From positions 909,501 through 973,500 of the forward strand of contig CALZFC010000042.1 in assembly GCA_945643635.1 (NCBI GenBank): a stretch of 64,000 nt of DNA, in the 5' to 3' direction. The notes beneath the pieces were generated by a model, which was not told where the DNA came from, did not search any database, and saw only the letters and a program-made list of their open reading frames with translations. The stretch is from Allodiplogaster sudhausi (taxonomy: Eukaryota; Nematoda; Chromadorea; Rhabditida; Diplogasteridae). Below are positions 35,495 through 46,629 of the stretch, in pieces. Both the position numbers and the translations under genes were made by a program. Positions within the stretch are counted from its first letter, which is position 1. Every line of letters starts with the position of its first letter.

Positions 35495-38400
35495 ATGGCG
35501 AATTCTGGTTGTGTTTCACCTACTCGGAAGACCAAGGAACTTGACGACAAGTGGTACTGGTCAGTTAAATGACATATGCAATTTTTTTTTTCTAAAAAAA
35601 AATTGCTTAATAATTTTTTCATTAATATAGTTCTTCTTCTTATTTAGTAGAATTGGGAAAACGGTTTTTCGATCCTTTCAAAAACTTATTTTAGTTTCTC
35701 CATCCTTCGAAACTGAGAAAAAAAGATTCCGTGATTTTTTTCGCTTGGACCTCATTGGCATTTTGATAATGTGATTAACATTAAGATGTCTTATCCACAG
35801 GCTGTAATTGTAGTTGGATTTATCGGTCTAGCATTGAGAAAAAAAAAGTTACCTAAAACTGCAGGGAGTCGGATACTGTGGTGCAACGCGTGCTGCAGCT
35901 ACGCGATGCGGTCGAGGCAGGCGAACGCGGTCGCGTCGAGCGGCTCATGCACAAGCAGAAGACCAAACGCAAATTTAGGTCGGCGGCTAATTCTTTTTAC
36001 CTCGTTTCCTAATTTCTCGTTTATTAGGCGAAATCCGTTTATCAACTTTATATTTATTTATCTTGTCATTTATATATGGATTACTACAATTTCTTTGCCG
36101 GTTTGTTAGTTTCTGAAAAAAATTTTTTTATTATTTTTTTTCAGCCTCATAGACCAAGAAGTCGGTCCTTTGCCCGCTGAGGATTCAGTTCGAGTAGATG
36201 ATGAGATGCGCAAGAGTATCATGAGGCTGCTCAACATGCACGGCTTTCAAGGTTCGAAAGATAAAATTTTCATGCAAAAAAGGAAATTGAAATTGAAATA
36301 TTTAAGAAAAAAATATATTTTCTTAAACAATATTTTATGTGGTCGCATAGCCGGAAAAAAAATGTTTGTTTTGGGGAAACAGTTATTGTAATAATGTAAT
36401 ATTCATTTTAAGAAATATAAAGTAATATTTTTTTGATAATGAATTTGCAAATAAATAAGTATATAATTGAATTGAGCGGCTGATGCGGAGTCCCTCGCAA
36501 TGCTCTCTTGCGTGGCACGCGCCAGTGCCATGGCCATGTGGAAGCAGTTCGATTTGGCCGAGAAGAGAAGGACCGACGGGCAGCAGAATGCATTCAATGT
36601 CTCTTTCACTTCTTATTTATGTTTAATTAATGGGAATGTTTTGATCTAGACTATAAGTTGGGTTCTTTATTCATAATGCGTAGAAAAATGTTTCCTAAAG
36701 AAGTTTAACAAACTACATATTAATTTTTTTAGATAAAATATTCAAAAGTTGAATTATTGATCTACTTTAGCAATCGGTTCAACTGGCGCTCTGCGCAAAC
36801 GGTCTACGCAACGTAACGGAGCTCCATGACTTCTACGTCCAGCGGGTGCAACGAGCGGAGCAACACGCTGAGCGATCTGCGAGGCGATTCCTGAAAGTGG
36901 TACGGTTGACAAATTATTCTTCAACTCTTTTTTTTTTAGATTTATTAAATTCTTTTGTTTGAGATATTCTCGCCACCTTTTTAACTAGCTGGAAATATAA
37001 GGCACATTTTGGACAGCAAAAAGTAGACAACGCGAAACACCTAATTGTATGTTCTTGTTGTAAACTTCTTATAATTAATATTTTTACCTTTTAAGACATT
37101 ATTGCTATAATTATGGCTTCCTTGTTTTATTTAGTTTCCGCTTTTTTGAATAATGTAAAGAAATTCTATTTTGAAAAGGATTGGTATAATATCCTATTTA
37201 GCGACGTGAATTGGACCCTGACGATTTGCCGAACGAGCGGCTGAACTTAATCGATGAAATCGATCACGAAGAAACTTGCGAGGGAGTCGATGGAGCAGTG
37301 ATCAAGAGGGTTTGCAGTGTTATCTCCAGTTCTTTCCTTTGGCTAAATATGGTAATTATCATTTAGAACTAACTATTCCTGAATCGGCATTTTATTCCCA
37401 AAATTGAGGAAAGAAAGGAGTGAATAATAATAATTCTAGAGCCCTCCAGAGAATCTGCCGCCACGACGCCGTCTTTTCGCAAAGAAGCCCGATGATGCTG
37501 GCCAGCCTGTGAGGATTACTTGCCTTCTTTTTGTAGAGTTTACAGTTGTGATTACAGTAGTCCACTTTGCTTACACGTATTTAGTTTGATTACGGTAATA
37601 ATGATAGACTCGTTATCCGCTTATTTTATTCATAATAATTTTTTTCTAGCACTTGTCGACCTCTACCAGCGTCCTCAATTTTAACACCGTGGACGACGGC
37701 AACAAAGTCGCGCCAGTCAGGGTTAAAATTTTTTATTTTTGTAACGAAATATTTAAGTTTTACTTCTTCTCGTTCTATTAAATTACGTATATTGAGAAAA
37801 ATTGGCTCATTTACAAGTCTTCATACTTTTAATGGCTAAAAATAACAAAAGAACTTTTTTAACGAAGAAGACGACCATAGCTTAAAAGCCGACTGCCTTG
37901 ACAACTTTTCAGTCAACCTTCCTGGTTAAAAAAAAATCGTAATTTCGAGCCCAATCAACATGCTATAGAACATATTAGCTACTTTTAGCATGAATTAATC
38001 GCATAAAGTAAGAAAAAAGCTAGCCCTTACTTATCCTTCCTCGGGCATTTAGGCGCCCCATTTTAAGCTATGAAGACGACGATAGAAGAATTACGGCTAA
38101 ATTAAGCTATAAAGTCATTCCAGATTTGTGAATAATTGTGAGATTTTCCAAGGAACTTTACTCTATTAAATTCAAAGCTTTTTCGTACATATTTATATTT
38201 TTGGTAAGATCTGTTCTTCTTGAAATAGTAATATTAACTGAATGAAGGAAAAAATGTGAGATTCGCAATTATTCTGACTTAGATAGAATAAAAGGCTTGC
38301 TTAAGTCGTCAAGCTTGGATGCCGTCGCGCTGGAACCGGCGGCGAAGCGCAAGGTCGGCCGTCCACGCAAGAATCCTATTGTTAGTTTCCTGTATTTTAG

Positions 38401-40267
38401 GCTTAAAAATATTTGTAAACGAGTTTTTTTTTTAAATATTCTTTAAGGGAAGTTTTGTTTCAAATACCGGGTTCATTTGAATTACCGTGTTTGGTGAGAG
38501 TATTGGTGTTTTTCAGCTTCTTCCAAACGGAGGATTGTTCATGAAGGAGAAAGAGCCGAAGAAGGAGGAAGAAGGCGAGAAGGAGAAGGACACCATCCCG
38601 AATGGTGCTGTTCCTGCGGAAGAAGAAGGAGAGATTGTGGAAGCAGAGGGTGCAGCTCCACTTGGAGGAATAGAGGAAGAAGCAAAGGAAGAAGGCCCGA
38701 CAGAAGAGCAGAGAGAGACAACGGAAGAAGTAGCAGAGAAGAGAGCAGCGGCGGGGGGAGGAGAGGCAGACTCAGTCGAGGCCATCAATGGAAGCATTGC
38801 CACCGACAGCGGAAGTGGCGACGCAGCAGGGGCGAGCAGCGTCAAGAATTCCCCATTAATCGATGGTTTCTATTCTAGTTATATTTTTAAAATAAAAAAA
38901 GAAATCTGCCTGTTGCTTTTCACCTTTTTTTAATTTGGCCAAGTTGAAATTGTAAAAATAATATGGATGATAGTTGGGATATTTATATATATAGCGATAT
39001 TTATTATTATTTTGCTTTTTCAAAGTTTTATAAAGTAGTACGATATTATGACGTAACGCATGTATGCACAGATTCCGTAGGAGTCGTCCGCAGCAGGCGC
39101 CTGGCGATGAAGCGAGAGAGCATGGCGGCAGCAGCCGCGGCACGCGGAAACGGAGAAGCGGAAGAGACCGAGCAGGCCAAGCGAGAGCCATTTCCCATCT
39201 CAGGTAGAGAGAGAGAGAGAGAGAGAGAGAAAGAGGTAGAGAGAGAGAGAGGGAATGAGAGAGAGAGGGAGAGAGAGATGGAGTGAGAGAGAGGGAGTGA
39301 GAGAGAGAGGGAGAGAGAGATGGAGAGAGAGAGAGAGAGCAGCATATATATGCATATCGAATTCAAGACAAGTACTACAATAATGTGTTTTTCATTATGA
39401 AATATTTTTAGAAAAATAAAAAAAAACACTGGATGCTCCAGGCACTCCTCTGTTGTCGGATGACGATGCTCCACTCGCTCTTATGATTGGATTGTCTGCT
39501 TCTTCTACAGCGAAAAAGCGTGGCCGACCCCGCAAGAACAGAGAAGGAGACGAGGGGAAGAAGGTTTGAGACACAGAGTGAGAGACAGAGACAGACGGAA
39601 AGAATTTGAGAGGAGAGAGGCTTAAGATTATTCATGAGGCTAGCAGTTTTTCTCTTTTAGAAATGTAGAAAATAGGAAGGAAAAATACTTGACAAGAAAA
39701 TTGTAAGTTCAAAAATGTTATACTTTTTAAATAGACCTTGCTCTTTTATCCTGGAAAGGAGTATGGAAAGAGAATCTTCAGATGCAGGAGACTCCCCGCG
39801 AGAAGAGGGGACCGGGTCGTCCTCGCAAGCGGCCGCTCTCCGAAGCTATCAGTGACGACAACTCGGGAGTGGTTTGTCTCATTTTGTCCACGCTTTTTTT
39901 ATTGTTGTAAAAAGTGCTTTTTCTTTTTTCGATTTTAGGAAATTATTATTCTGACTTCCATCTTTCTCGATGTTTTAAGAGTTATTTGTAGCAAAATACA
40001 GATCATTGGTAATAATCTGCCGGACATATCCAAAGCACAGTATATCTATCTATATATATTGGCGTCTCGAATAACAATGTCTTACTTTTTTATTGATTAC
40101 TATGAATAGTAGAGAATAAACCCGCCACGACAAGTTTTCTGTTTCAGAAGCCGTCCAGCCACTGCAGCTCTCCAGTCAAATCTTCCGAATCCTCTTCTGA
40201 TTCTCAGTCGTCGCCGGCCAAGAAGACTGAGATTGAACTGACGATTAAAATCGAGCCAGTATCGTGA
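35495..40267 (+). CDS. Uncharacterised nuclear protein with three AT-hooks
   Basis: Fourteen exons: 35495-35553, 35865-35978, 36145-36251, 36477-36598, 36771-36899, 37202-37309, 37440-37508, 37650-37721, 38283-38380, 38517-38865, 39072-39203, 39442-39563, 39782-39871 and 40148-40267; about 563 residues. The N-terminal half is helical and charged (VVQRVLQLRDAVEAGERGRV, MRKSIMRLLNMHGFQ, ELHDFYVQRVQRAEQHAERS) and was not matched to a family. The C-terminal half has three AT-hooks (KVGRPRKNP, KKRGRPRKN, GPGRPRKRP), a long Glu-rich block in the 38517 exon, and an ending with the SUMO-consensus IKIE. Likely minor-groove DNA binding on chromatin. All joins agree in phase except 37721 to 38283, off by one base; that intron contains a MITE, so an exon may be missed there. 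Confidence 0.72.
37876..38072 (-). mobile_element. hAT-type MITE, copy 2 (AT-hook gene intron)
   Basis: 197 bp, inverse orientation of 32668-32863 and nearly identical, flanked by the 8-bp duplication AAGACGAC (37868-37875 and 38073-38080). The pre-insertion sequence GAAGAAGACGACGATAGAAG looks more exon-like than the surrounding intron. Confidence 0.9.
39205..39340 (+). repeat. GA microsatellite in AT-hook gene intron
   Basis: Imperfect (GA)n beginning two bases after the 39203 splice donor. Confidence 0.9.
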
Positions 40268-41777
40268 GGTCAGTTCCCACTCTGTGATTATCTGGCCCCC
40301 TAAAGGAGTCAAGAACTCCAGCTTAATCAGGGAAATGCGCGAGTTTCTTTAACAATAAGCCTCATTGAGTAGCTGGCTTTGGGCCCCTTCTTTAAAGTTT
40401 ATGCCAGCTTATTTGCCAATTTATATTTTCATGCTGCATTACATTCAATTGTCTGTCAGAAATTTTTACGTACTTTATGTTATTTGTTTAAACTTAGAAT
40501 CATACGAATAATTAAAAAAATTGTTTACTTAAGCCATTTCTGTGAATGTTTGCATTTTTCGTCAGTTGTTTTTATTAAAGTTTATGTTCTGATTTCTCTT
40601 TTTTTCCTATTGAGATAGAGAGGTATGAAGGTCTTTGGAGTTTGCATTGCTAATTAGCATAGAAGGAGATATCATCATTTAACTACTTGGTGATGAATTA
40701 TATGAATTTTGTCAGAGTCATCTTTCTTTGTTAGGTATGATTACTTTCTTATTTCTACGGTAGTTTTCTTTAGGGCTCTTGTGTACTGGGTTTTTGTCAC
40801 TAAAATTAGAAGACGTTTTTTTTTAAAGAATTTATTTACCTGTGAACAGTGTGAAACACTGTGGAATAATAGCGTTCTTAAAATATGTTTGCCGGCTAAA
40901 TCCTATGAAGTAATCTCTGAATTGTGGTGAGAATCAAGATAGGAATCATGCTTTATTCTGTCTATCTACTTGCGAAAGTGTTTGGAAGCATAATAAATAG
41001 CTAGTTCCCCCCTTTGATTTGCTATTAATCCACTCGTCGCAGTCTCGTGACGTCGTTTCTTGCAAAAGAATAATGTTAATCGGCACTTTTTCCCCATGTT
41101 TACTCTCTCACACTTTATATTGTTCCTTTGACATATAACGAATTATCAATACTTGTTCTGAGCTGTCATATTTCTCACAGCGAAGTATTTTTTTGCTTCT
41201 TTTTTCTTTCTTTATTCCATTGAAATTAAGTCTGTTGTTAATGACAACTTCTCTCACTCTCCTTTTCTTTCTCTTCCTTCTCTCTACCGTTCCTCTAGCT
41301 GTGTTTTCCCATCACTTCTATCTTCGCTGTCAATTTTATCTCGATCCCTTCTTCTTTGATGTTCACTGGATCACGGTGTAGGAATGGTCGTTATTATTGA
41401 TATTCTCACGTGATTCACAATTCCCTTGCGCCGGCGCAGCTCGAGCGCATTTCTTCTTTCTTTATTAGTTCGAATAAAGTTACAAATTCGAATAAAGTAC
41501 TTGGCCCGAATGTTAATTTCAAACGGCAAAGTCAAGTTGAGCCCGTGAATATATCCTTCTGGGAAAATTACATCTGATTGTGAGATGGGATAATTATATA
41601 GCTTTGTAATCCGAAGTCAAGTCGTAATTGTTCTATCTATGGAATGGATATGCATACTTTATTGCGGAAAAAGGTCTTTAATAAAACGAGAAGACCAAAA
41701 ACGACATGAAGCCATGATTCCGGTAGCTCCGTCGATGGCTACGGTAGATCGAAATGGGTCGCTTTTCCTTCCCCGAC
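40268..41777. other. Convergent intergenic spacer
   Basis: AT-rich 3' flanks of two convergent genes. No exon supported. Confidence 0.5.
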
Positions 41778-41850
41778 TCACTCTTCCATACGCATCTCGA
41801 CGCCCGTGTTCAGATCGGAGTTTACGGCACGGGCCTGTAGACAGGGATCT

Positions 41851-41905
<55 letters not shown>

Positions 41906-43144
41906 TTCTTTCTCACTCTCCCCTCCCCTCTTTCTCCCTCGCTTTCTTTCTCCCCCTCCCCTCTCTCGCTTTCTCTCTCTCCCTAACCGTCGTCTCCTCA
42001 CTCATGACGACGGAAGCTCGCGGTGTCGTGTAGATGTCCATGCGTTCGGTGGCAACGGGCGCTGACGAAAGAGTTCAAGGATTAAAAATTAATAATAAGA
42101 AGAAGAAATTACTGAACCCTTAGGGACGGCGAAAAGTTCTGCGTTTCCGCTCGCATTGGTCTGAGGAGTCGGCGAAGGATGGCAAGAAGAGAAAGACGAG
42201 CGAGATGGGTTGACTGGAAAAGGAGAGGGAGAGAGAGAGAGAGAGAAAGGCGAGAGAAAGAAGGGCGAGAGAAAGAAGGGCGAGAGAAAGAGAACGACAT
42301 AAGTGTCAGACACAGAGAAAGAGGATGCTAGAGAGAGTTTAAGAAATACACAGGGAGTATTCACACACAGGAGGTACGAACGAAAGCCTCCATACAGACA
42401 AAAGAGCAGGATTGAAAAGCTTGGAAGCCTTGAATGCTTCAGTTTCCTTGTGCCTTAAACCGTACTCATCTCCAGTCTTCCACCGTTTCTCCCCTCCTAC
42501 CGTAATCGGCCAGCGGGACGACGTTGCGTGGCACGCTGCGATGTCGGAATCGCACGAAGACGGAGAAGCCGCGGAAGGCCTCCAACGGGTCTGTTTTCTC
42601 CTCGCGCCAGGGCAGGGTCTTAAGAGGAAAGGATGGAGGGATACGGTAGCCGCAGTACGGTAGGGATGCGGAACCTTGCGGAGGCGGATGGGCTGCGCGA
42701 CAAGCTTGTCTGCAGACATGCACGCGCCACGCGAGCCGCCACTCGACCGAGACGGCAACTCGCCTGTCAAGGGAACAAAATTATTTTTCACATTTTTTAG
42801 CCAGAAATTTTTCCTTTGACACCATTTTTCATATTAAAGAACTATTAAAAAGGAGTGAAATAATTCTAGTGCGCCCTACCGTAGACGCTGCCCCAGCGAT
42901 TGCCGAGGGCGGACTCGGCGAGAGAAGGCTGAAGAGCAGAAGAAGGCGCGATCCCGTAGCCGAGCGAGGCCTCCTCGTTCGCCACCACGGCTCCCGTCGA
43001 CATGGGAGTGACGGAGGAGGCGTTCATCGTGGGAGAGAGAGAGGAGCGAGAGAAGGGAGAGGCAAAGCGAGAGCGCAGAGAGAAGCAACCACTCACGACC
43101 AGTGTTGCCGAGAGAAGTGACGAAGTCTCTCCAAGCGGATTCGC
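41778..43144 (-). CDS. Uncharacterised protein, C-terminal exons
   Basis: Seven exons fit by phase: 43144-43097, 42990-42880, 42763-42675, 42618-42501, 42213-42118, 42061-41988 and 41834-41778 (stop). Readable text includes ESAWRDFVTSLGNTG, ANEEASLGYGIAPSSALQPS, SADKLVAQPIRLRK, PLEAFRGFSVFVRFRHRSVP and MDIYTTPRASVV. The C-terminus ends EMRMEE. The middle is Ser/Pro-rich and disordered; the FRGFSVFVRFRHRSVP stretch is the most ordered. No membrane segment or known domain recognised. An alternative start is the ATG at 43027, making the 42990 exon the first. The third and fourth exons are separated by a 56-bp intron with TACCGTA repeats; reading through it is also open but gives an unnatural composition. 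Confidence 0.55.
41850..41985 (+). repeat. CT microsatellite within the last intron of the minus gene
   Basis: Pure then interrupted (CT)n between exons 41988 and 41834; purine-rich in the sense of the transcript. Confidence 0.9.
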
Positions 43145-43548
43145 CTAAATGACAAATGTTAAATTTTCTATGAAGCTATTAAGAAGTTCGCATATTCCGA
43201 CAAGAAATTATTGCTGAAACGTGTGAAGAAACATCTTCTCGAACTTACTTAAACCCTTCTTATTTGTAAGCAGCTGTGATGATAAGCTGTGGACTTGTCT
43301 CTCGCTTCTAGCGATAACACGAAGGAATTAGAAGGATTGAAGGGCGCGCTTTTAATTTCTTTGTCCCACCCTCCTGAAGCCGTTTCCCGGAATTCCCCAC
43401 GGTGTCTCCTTTTTTCCTGTTTCTTCTTATTGCTTCTTCTGCCAGACCTTCTCCTCTTACGCGGCCCAGTCAGAAGTCGACTACTACCGGCTCATTACGC
43501 AAAAGCCCCTTTGGCATTTCGTGCCTACCTTTCTCTCTCTCTCCCTCC

Positions 43549-43619
<71 letters not shown>

Positions 43620-44203
43620 ACTCTTTTCTCCGTCTCCCATTCTTCGGTCTTGTTCCTTCCTTTGCTGTCTTGTTCTCTCTTTTCATTCTCGCGCCACCTC
43701 CTTTTGTCTCCATGTTTTCACCTCTCTTTTATTGTTTAACATCTTCCCTATGCCTCTTCTTTAAGGTGGTCCGCTCTGCTCTCTCATTCACTCTCTGCTT
43801 CTCTCTCTCTCTCTCTCTCCTCTCTCTTTCTCTCTTTCTCTCGTCTAACCTTTCTCGAGCTAATAAGAAACCCTCCTATATGGCATCCGTCTCCAGAGCT
43901 GGTAAGAGCTCGTGCGAATTGCTGTTGAGTTGTCAGAAATTCGATGTCTCCGTCTTCCTTTTTGTGAATGTTTTCTGTTAAATAATGGTAAAAAATATGA
44001 ATTTGAATAAATAATAAAACTTGTCTGTGTCAATCTTATTGTTAGTTGCACATTATGCTCAGAATTACAACGAATTTTTGGATCGTACTTTGAAGTATGC
44101 ACCTGTAGTTCATCGTTATTTTAATAATTTTAATACGTTCCAGACACAGATGCCGTCGCATCCAGAGATTCATGGAAGCTACCACTGAACTGAAAAGGCC
44201 GCC
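43145..44203. other. Spacer with CT microsatellites
   Basis: Contains (CT)n at about 43540-43620 and 43795-43850. Upstream exons of the minus gene may lie here but none joined in phase. Confidence 0.4.
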
Positions 44204-44313
44204 ATGAAAATTGAAGACTTCTTCGTGCTGCTTGCCGTATTCTTCATTGGTGTTTTTCGACAAGCAAATGGACGAGGAAGTTTGTGACTACGGCATCAAG
44301 AGAGAGGGAGAGT

Positions 44314-44350
<37 letters not shown>

Positions 44351-45058
44351 TGAGGGAGAGTGCGACGGAGGAAGAGAGAGGGAGAGAGAGAGCGAGCGTT
44401 AAGTGAGAGAGAGAGAGTGCGACGGAGGAAGAGAGAGGGAGATATGATTAGAGATGGGGAGAGATGTAATGAGGATGAAGATAAGGAGAACGAAGAGAAC
44501 ACGATTCCAACAATGGTGGTGGGAAAGAAATGTCCGCTTCGATTCAAATTTCAAGTTATATGTCGATCCGCTTTAGCTGACAAGCCAAGCGAGAAATGAA
44601 AGAGTGAAAAAGACACTTGCTTAGTATGTATGTAAGTCAATCATATTCTCTGCAGGCATCGGAAGAAATTCAGCAGCAGCAGCCAGGTGAGCAGGAATGG
44701 AAGCTCTTGTAGGCTCGGAAAGTATTCTGTTCTATATTACAGAATAAGCTACAAAAATAATAGCCTAGAAGCGCCGTTGCTCATAGTGTCATGGAAAGGT
44801 CGAGGACAATTAGCATCTTTCGAACAATTCCGTAACTTTGAAGTGACGAGGCGTTTAGCCAACAATCAGCCCTCTCTGTCTCTCTCTCTCTCCGTCTCTC
44901 TCTGCATCTCTCTCTGTCTCTCTCCCTCTCTCTCTCTCTCTGTCTCTCTCTCTGTCTCTGTCTCTCTCTCTGTCCCTGTCTCTCTCTCTCTCTCTGTCTC
45001 TCTGTCTCTCTCTCTCTCTCTGTCTCTTTCTCTCTCTCTCTCTCTGTCTCTCTGTCTC

Positions 45059-45105
<47 letters not shown>

Positions 45106-46598
45106 GTCTATCTCTCTGTCTCTCTCCCGCTATAGCCGACGAAGCATTGACCCCTCGCCACTGTATGTACGTACATACATACATGCTTTTAGTGATCATT
45201 TTGCGATTGATTCTTTCTCTTTGCCAAAGACGCGCTGCAATGAATCCCTGTATTTCTCGCAGCGGCGTTATCCAAGCCGGAAGAGGGTCGAGCGGCCAGT
45301 CGTCGCTGGGCGCGGGCGACGGGCTGCTTGGCAGCGGCGGCGGCGGAGGCAGCTCCCAGTTCTTCTTCCTCTCCGCCCTCCATCAGGGAGAGGAACGAGT
45401 GGGAGAGGACGGCAGCAGGGTCTTCGTCTTCAGACGCAACCAGAGTGTCCAGTTGGTATCACAGTGCTATCAATCTAAGAAACAAGTTGCTTTCCAAATA
45501 CACTATTTGCTATGTTACTTTTGGGGAATGGTTGATACAATAAGACAATAAGGTTCGTGCCCGAAAAACGGTATATAACCCTTTATCATAGGCCCGCAAA
45601 ATTCAATGATAACATTCAGATATTATATTTCTCTTCATAAATACTCTTGTTAAAGCTGATAATAAAGATTTCTAGCGCGGGAGAAAGGGAGTATTTCTGG
45701 AGTGAGCAGCAGCTGTTCACCGCTGCATGCAGTTAGTCCTCTTATTGTTAGTGCAGTGATCGTGAAAGTCTTTCCAATGAGCATCATGTTTTGCAGACGA
45801 AGAACTTTGTTTATTGCTCTCTTTTTCAATCCTGTTAAACAACCCTTCTCCCCCCGTTAGAGAGGAATAACAGCGAAGTTCCACCGACTTGTTCTTCCTT
45901 CCTTCGTCAATGTAGCCGAGGCATTGATCGGTCGCAGCCTGACGATCTTGCCGTTGTTGTCTTTCCAGATGGGAGCCGGTACTCCATTATTAATTAAGAA
46001 AAGTGTTTAACAATTGTAATTTTAATTTATTTTAATTGTTAAAGTATTATTTTAATTGCAGATTTAATGTAGAATTTGAATTAAATTATTAATTGTTGAA
46101 ATGTCCAAATGATTCAGACCGGAAACAGTGTACTGGACCTGTTCAAGCAATGAAGACTGCTGCGATTGGCGTTGTTGCTTCAACGTTGATGCCTTTTCAA
46201 CGTTTGTCTCTTTATCTTTATATAGCATGATTAAAAAAATTTTATGTGACAATATGTTTTGTGAAAAAAAATTAAGTTCTATAAATAAAACGAGAAAATA
46301 CTATATTTGCTACAACAACTTAATTATAGTGAAGAGAGAGTAATCCTCGTCGGATTTTCGATGATTATTCTGTTTGGCAGTTTTATCTGGCTATGTCTCA
46401 AGGTTGTCAACAGACGAGGATATAAGGTAAGCGGGTATGCTTCATTTAGTGAAATAAACATTCCGAATTTCTCACGTTCATGAGATCGGAGCTGAAAGAA
46501 TCATGAAATTATATGAATCAAACATCTTACAGGAGCCTGAGGGGCTTTACCAAGGCGAATATAATCACCAAATAATTGAAGTCTGGACAACGTATTGA
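44204..46598 (+). CDS. VOPP1/WBP1-like (Shisa-like, STMC6) single-pass membrane protein, copy A
   Basis: Seven exons (44204-44279, 44656-44686, 45263-45455, 45863-45978, 46118-46201, 46339-46426, 46533-46598) join in phase to about 217 residues. The start gives a signal peptide (MKIEDFFVLLAVFFIGVF). A Gly/Ser-rich linker precedes SSQFFFLSALHQGEERV. The ectodomain ends with YWTCSSNEDCCDWRCCFN, the C-x5-CC-x3-CC arrangement just before the membrane seen in VOPP1/WBP1 proteins. A transmembrane helix (ILVGFSMIILFGSFIWLCL) and a short basic tail follow. Members act as endolysosomal or trafficking adaptors; here that is inference. The vertebrate PPxY tail motifs are not seen. The 45455/45863 junction has an alternative (45444/45861) in the same frame. 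Copy B follows 2.6 kb downstream. Confidence 0.78.
44300..44450 (+). repeat. GA microsatellite with a duplicated block
   Basis: (GA)n containing two copies of a block with GTGCGACGGAGGAAGAGAGA (44359 and 44418). In intron 1 of copy A. Confidence 0.9.
44872..45130 (+). repeat. Long CT/CTGT microsatellite
   Basis: About 260 bp of (CT)n broken by CTGTCTCT units, in intron 2 of copy A. Confidence 0.95.
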
Positions 46599-46629
46599 AT
46601 TTGCTTTTTCTCAGCAGAGTTTATATGTA

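Noticed and set aside
36403..36609. Minus-strand frames over the 36477-36598 exon
   Set aside because: The plus-strand exon joins both neighbours in phase.
45241..45478. Arg-rich frame with dibasic sites read as a neuropeptide (GRGRRAAWQRRRRRQ)
   Set aside because: The paralogous exon at 49654 conserves a different frame (FFFLSAL), and phase from the upstream exons selects that one.
45861..46000. Minus-strand exon-like frame APIWKDNNGKIVRLRP ending in a stop
   Set aside because: The plus-strand reading aligns with the paralogous exon of copy B (DLAVVVFPDGSR against DDDVIFADGTR) and joins in phase on both sides.
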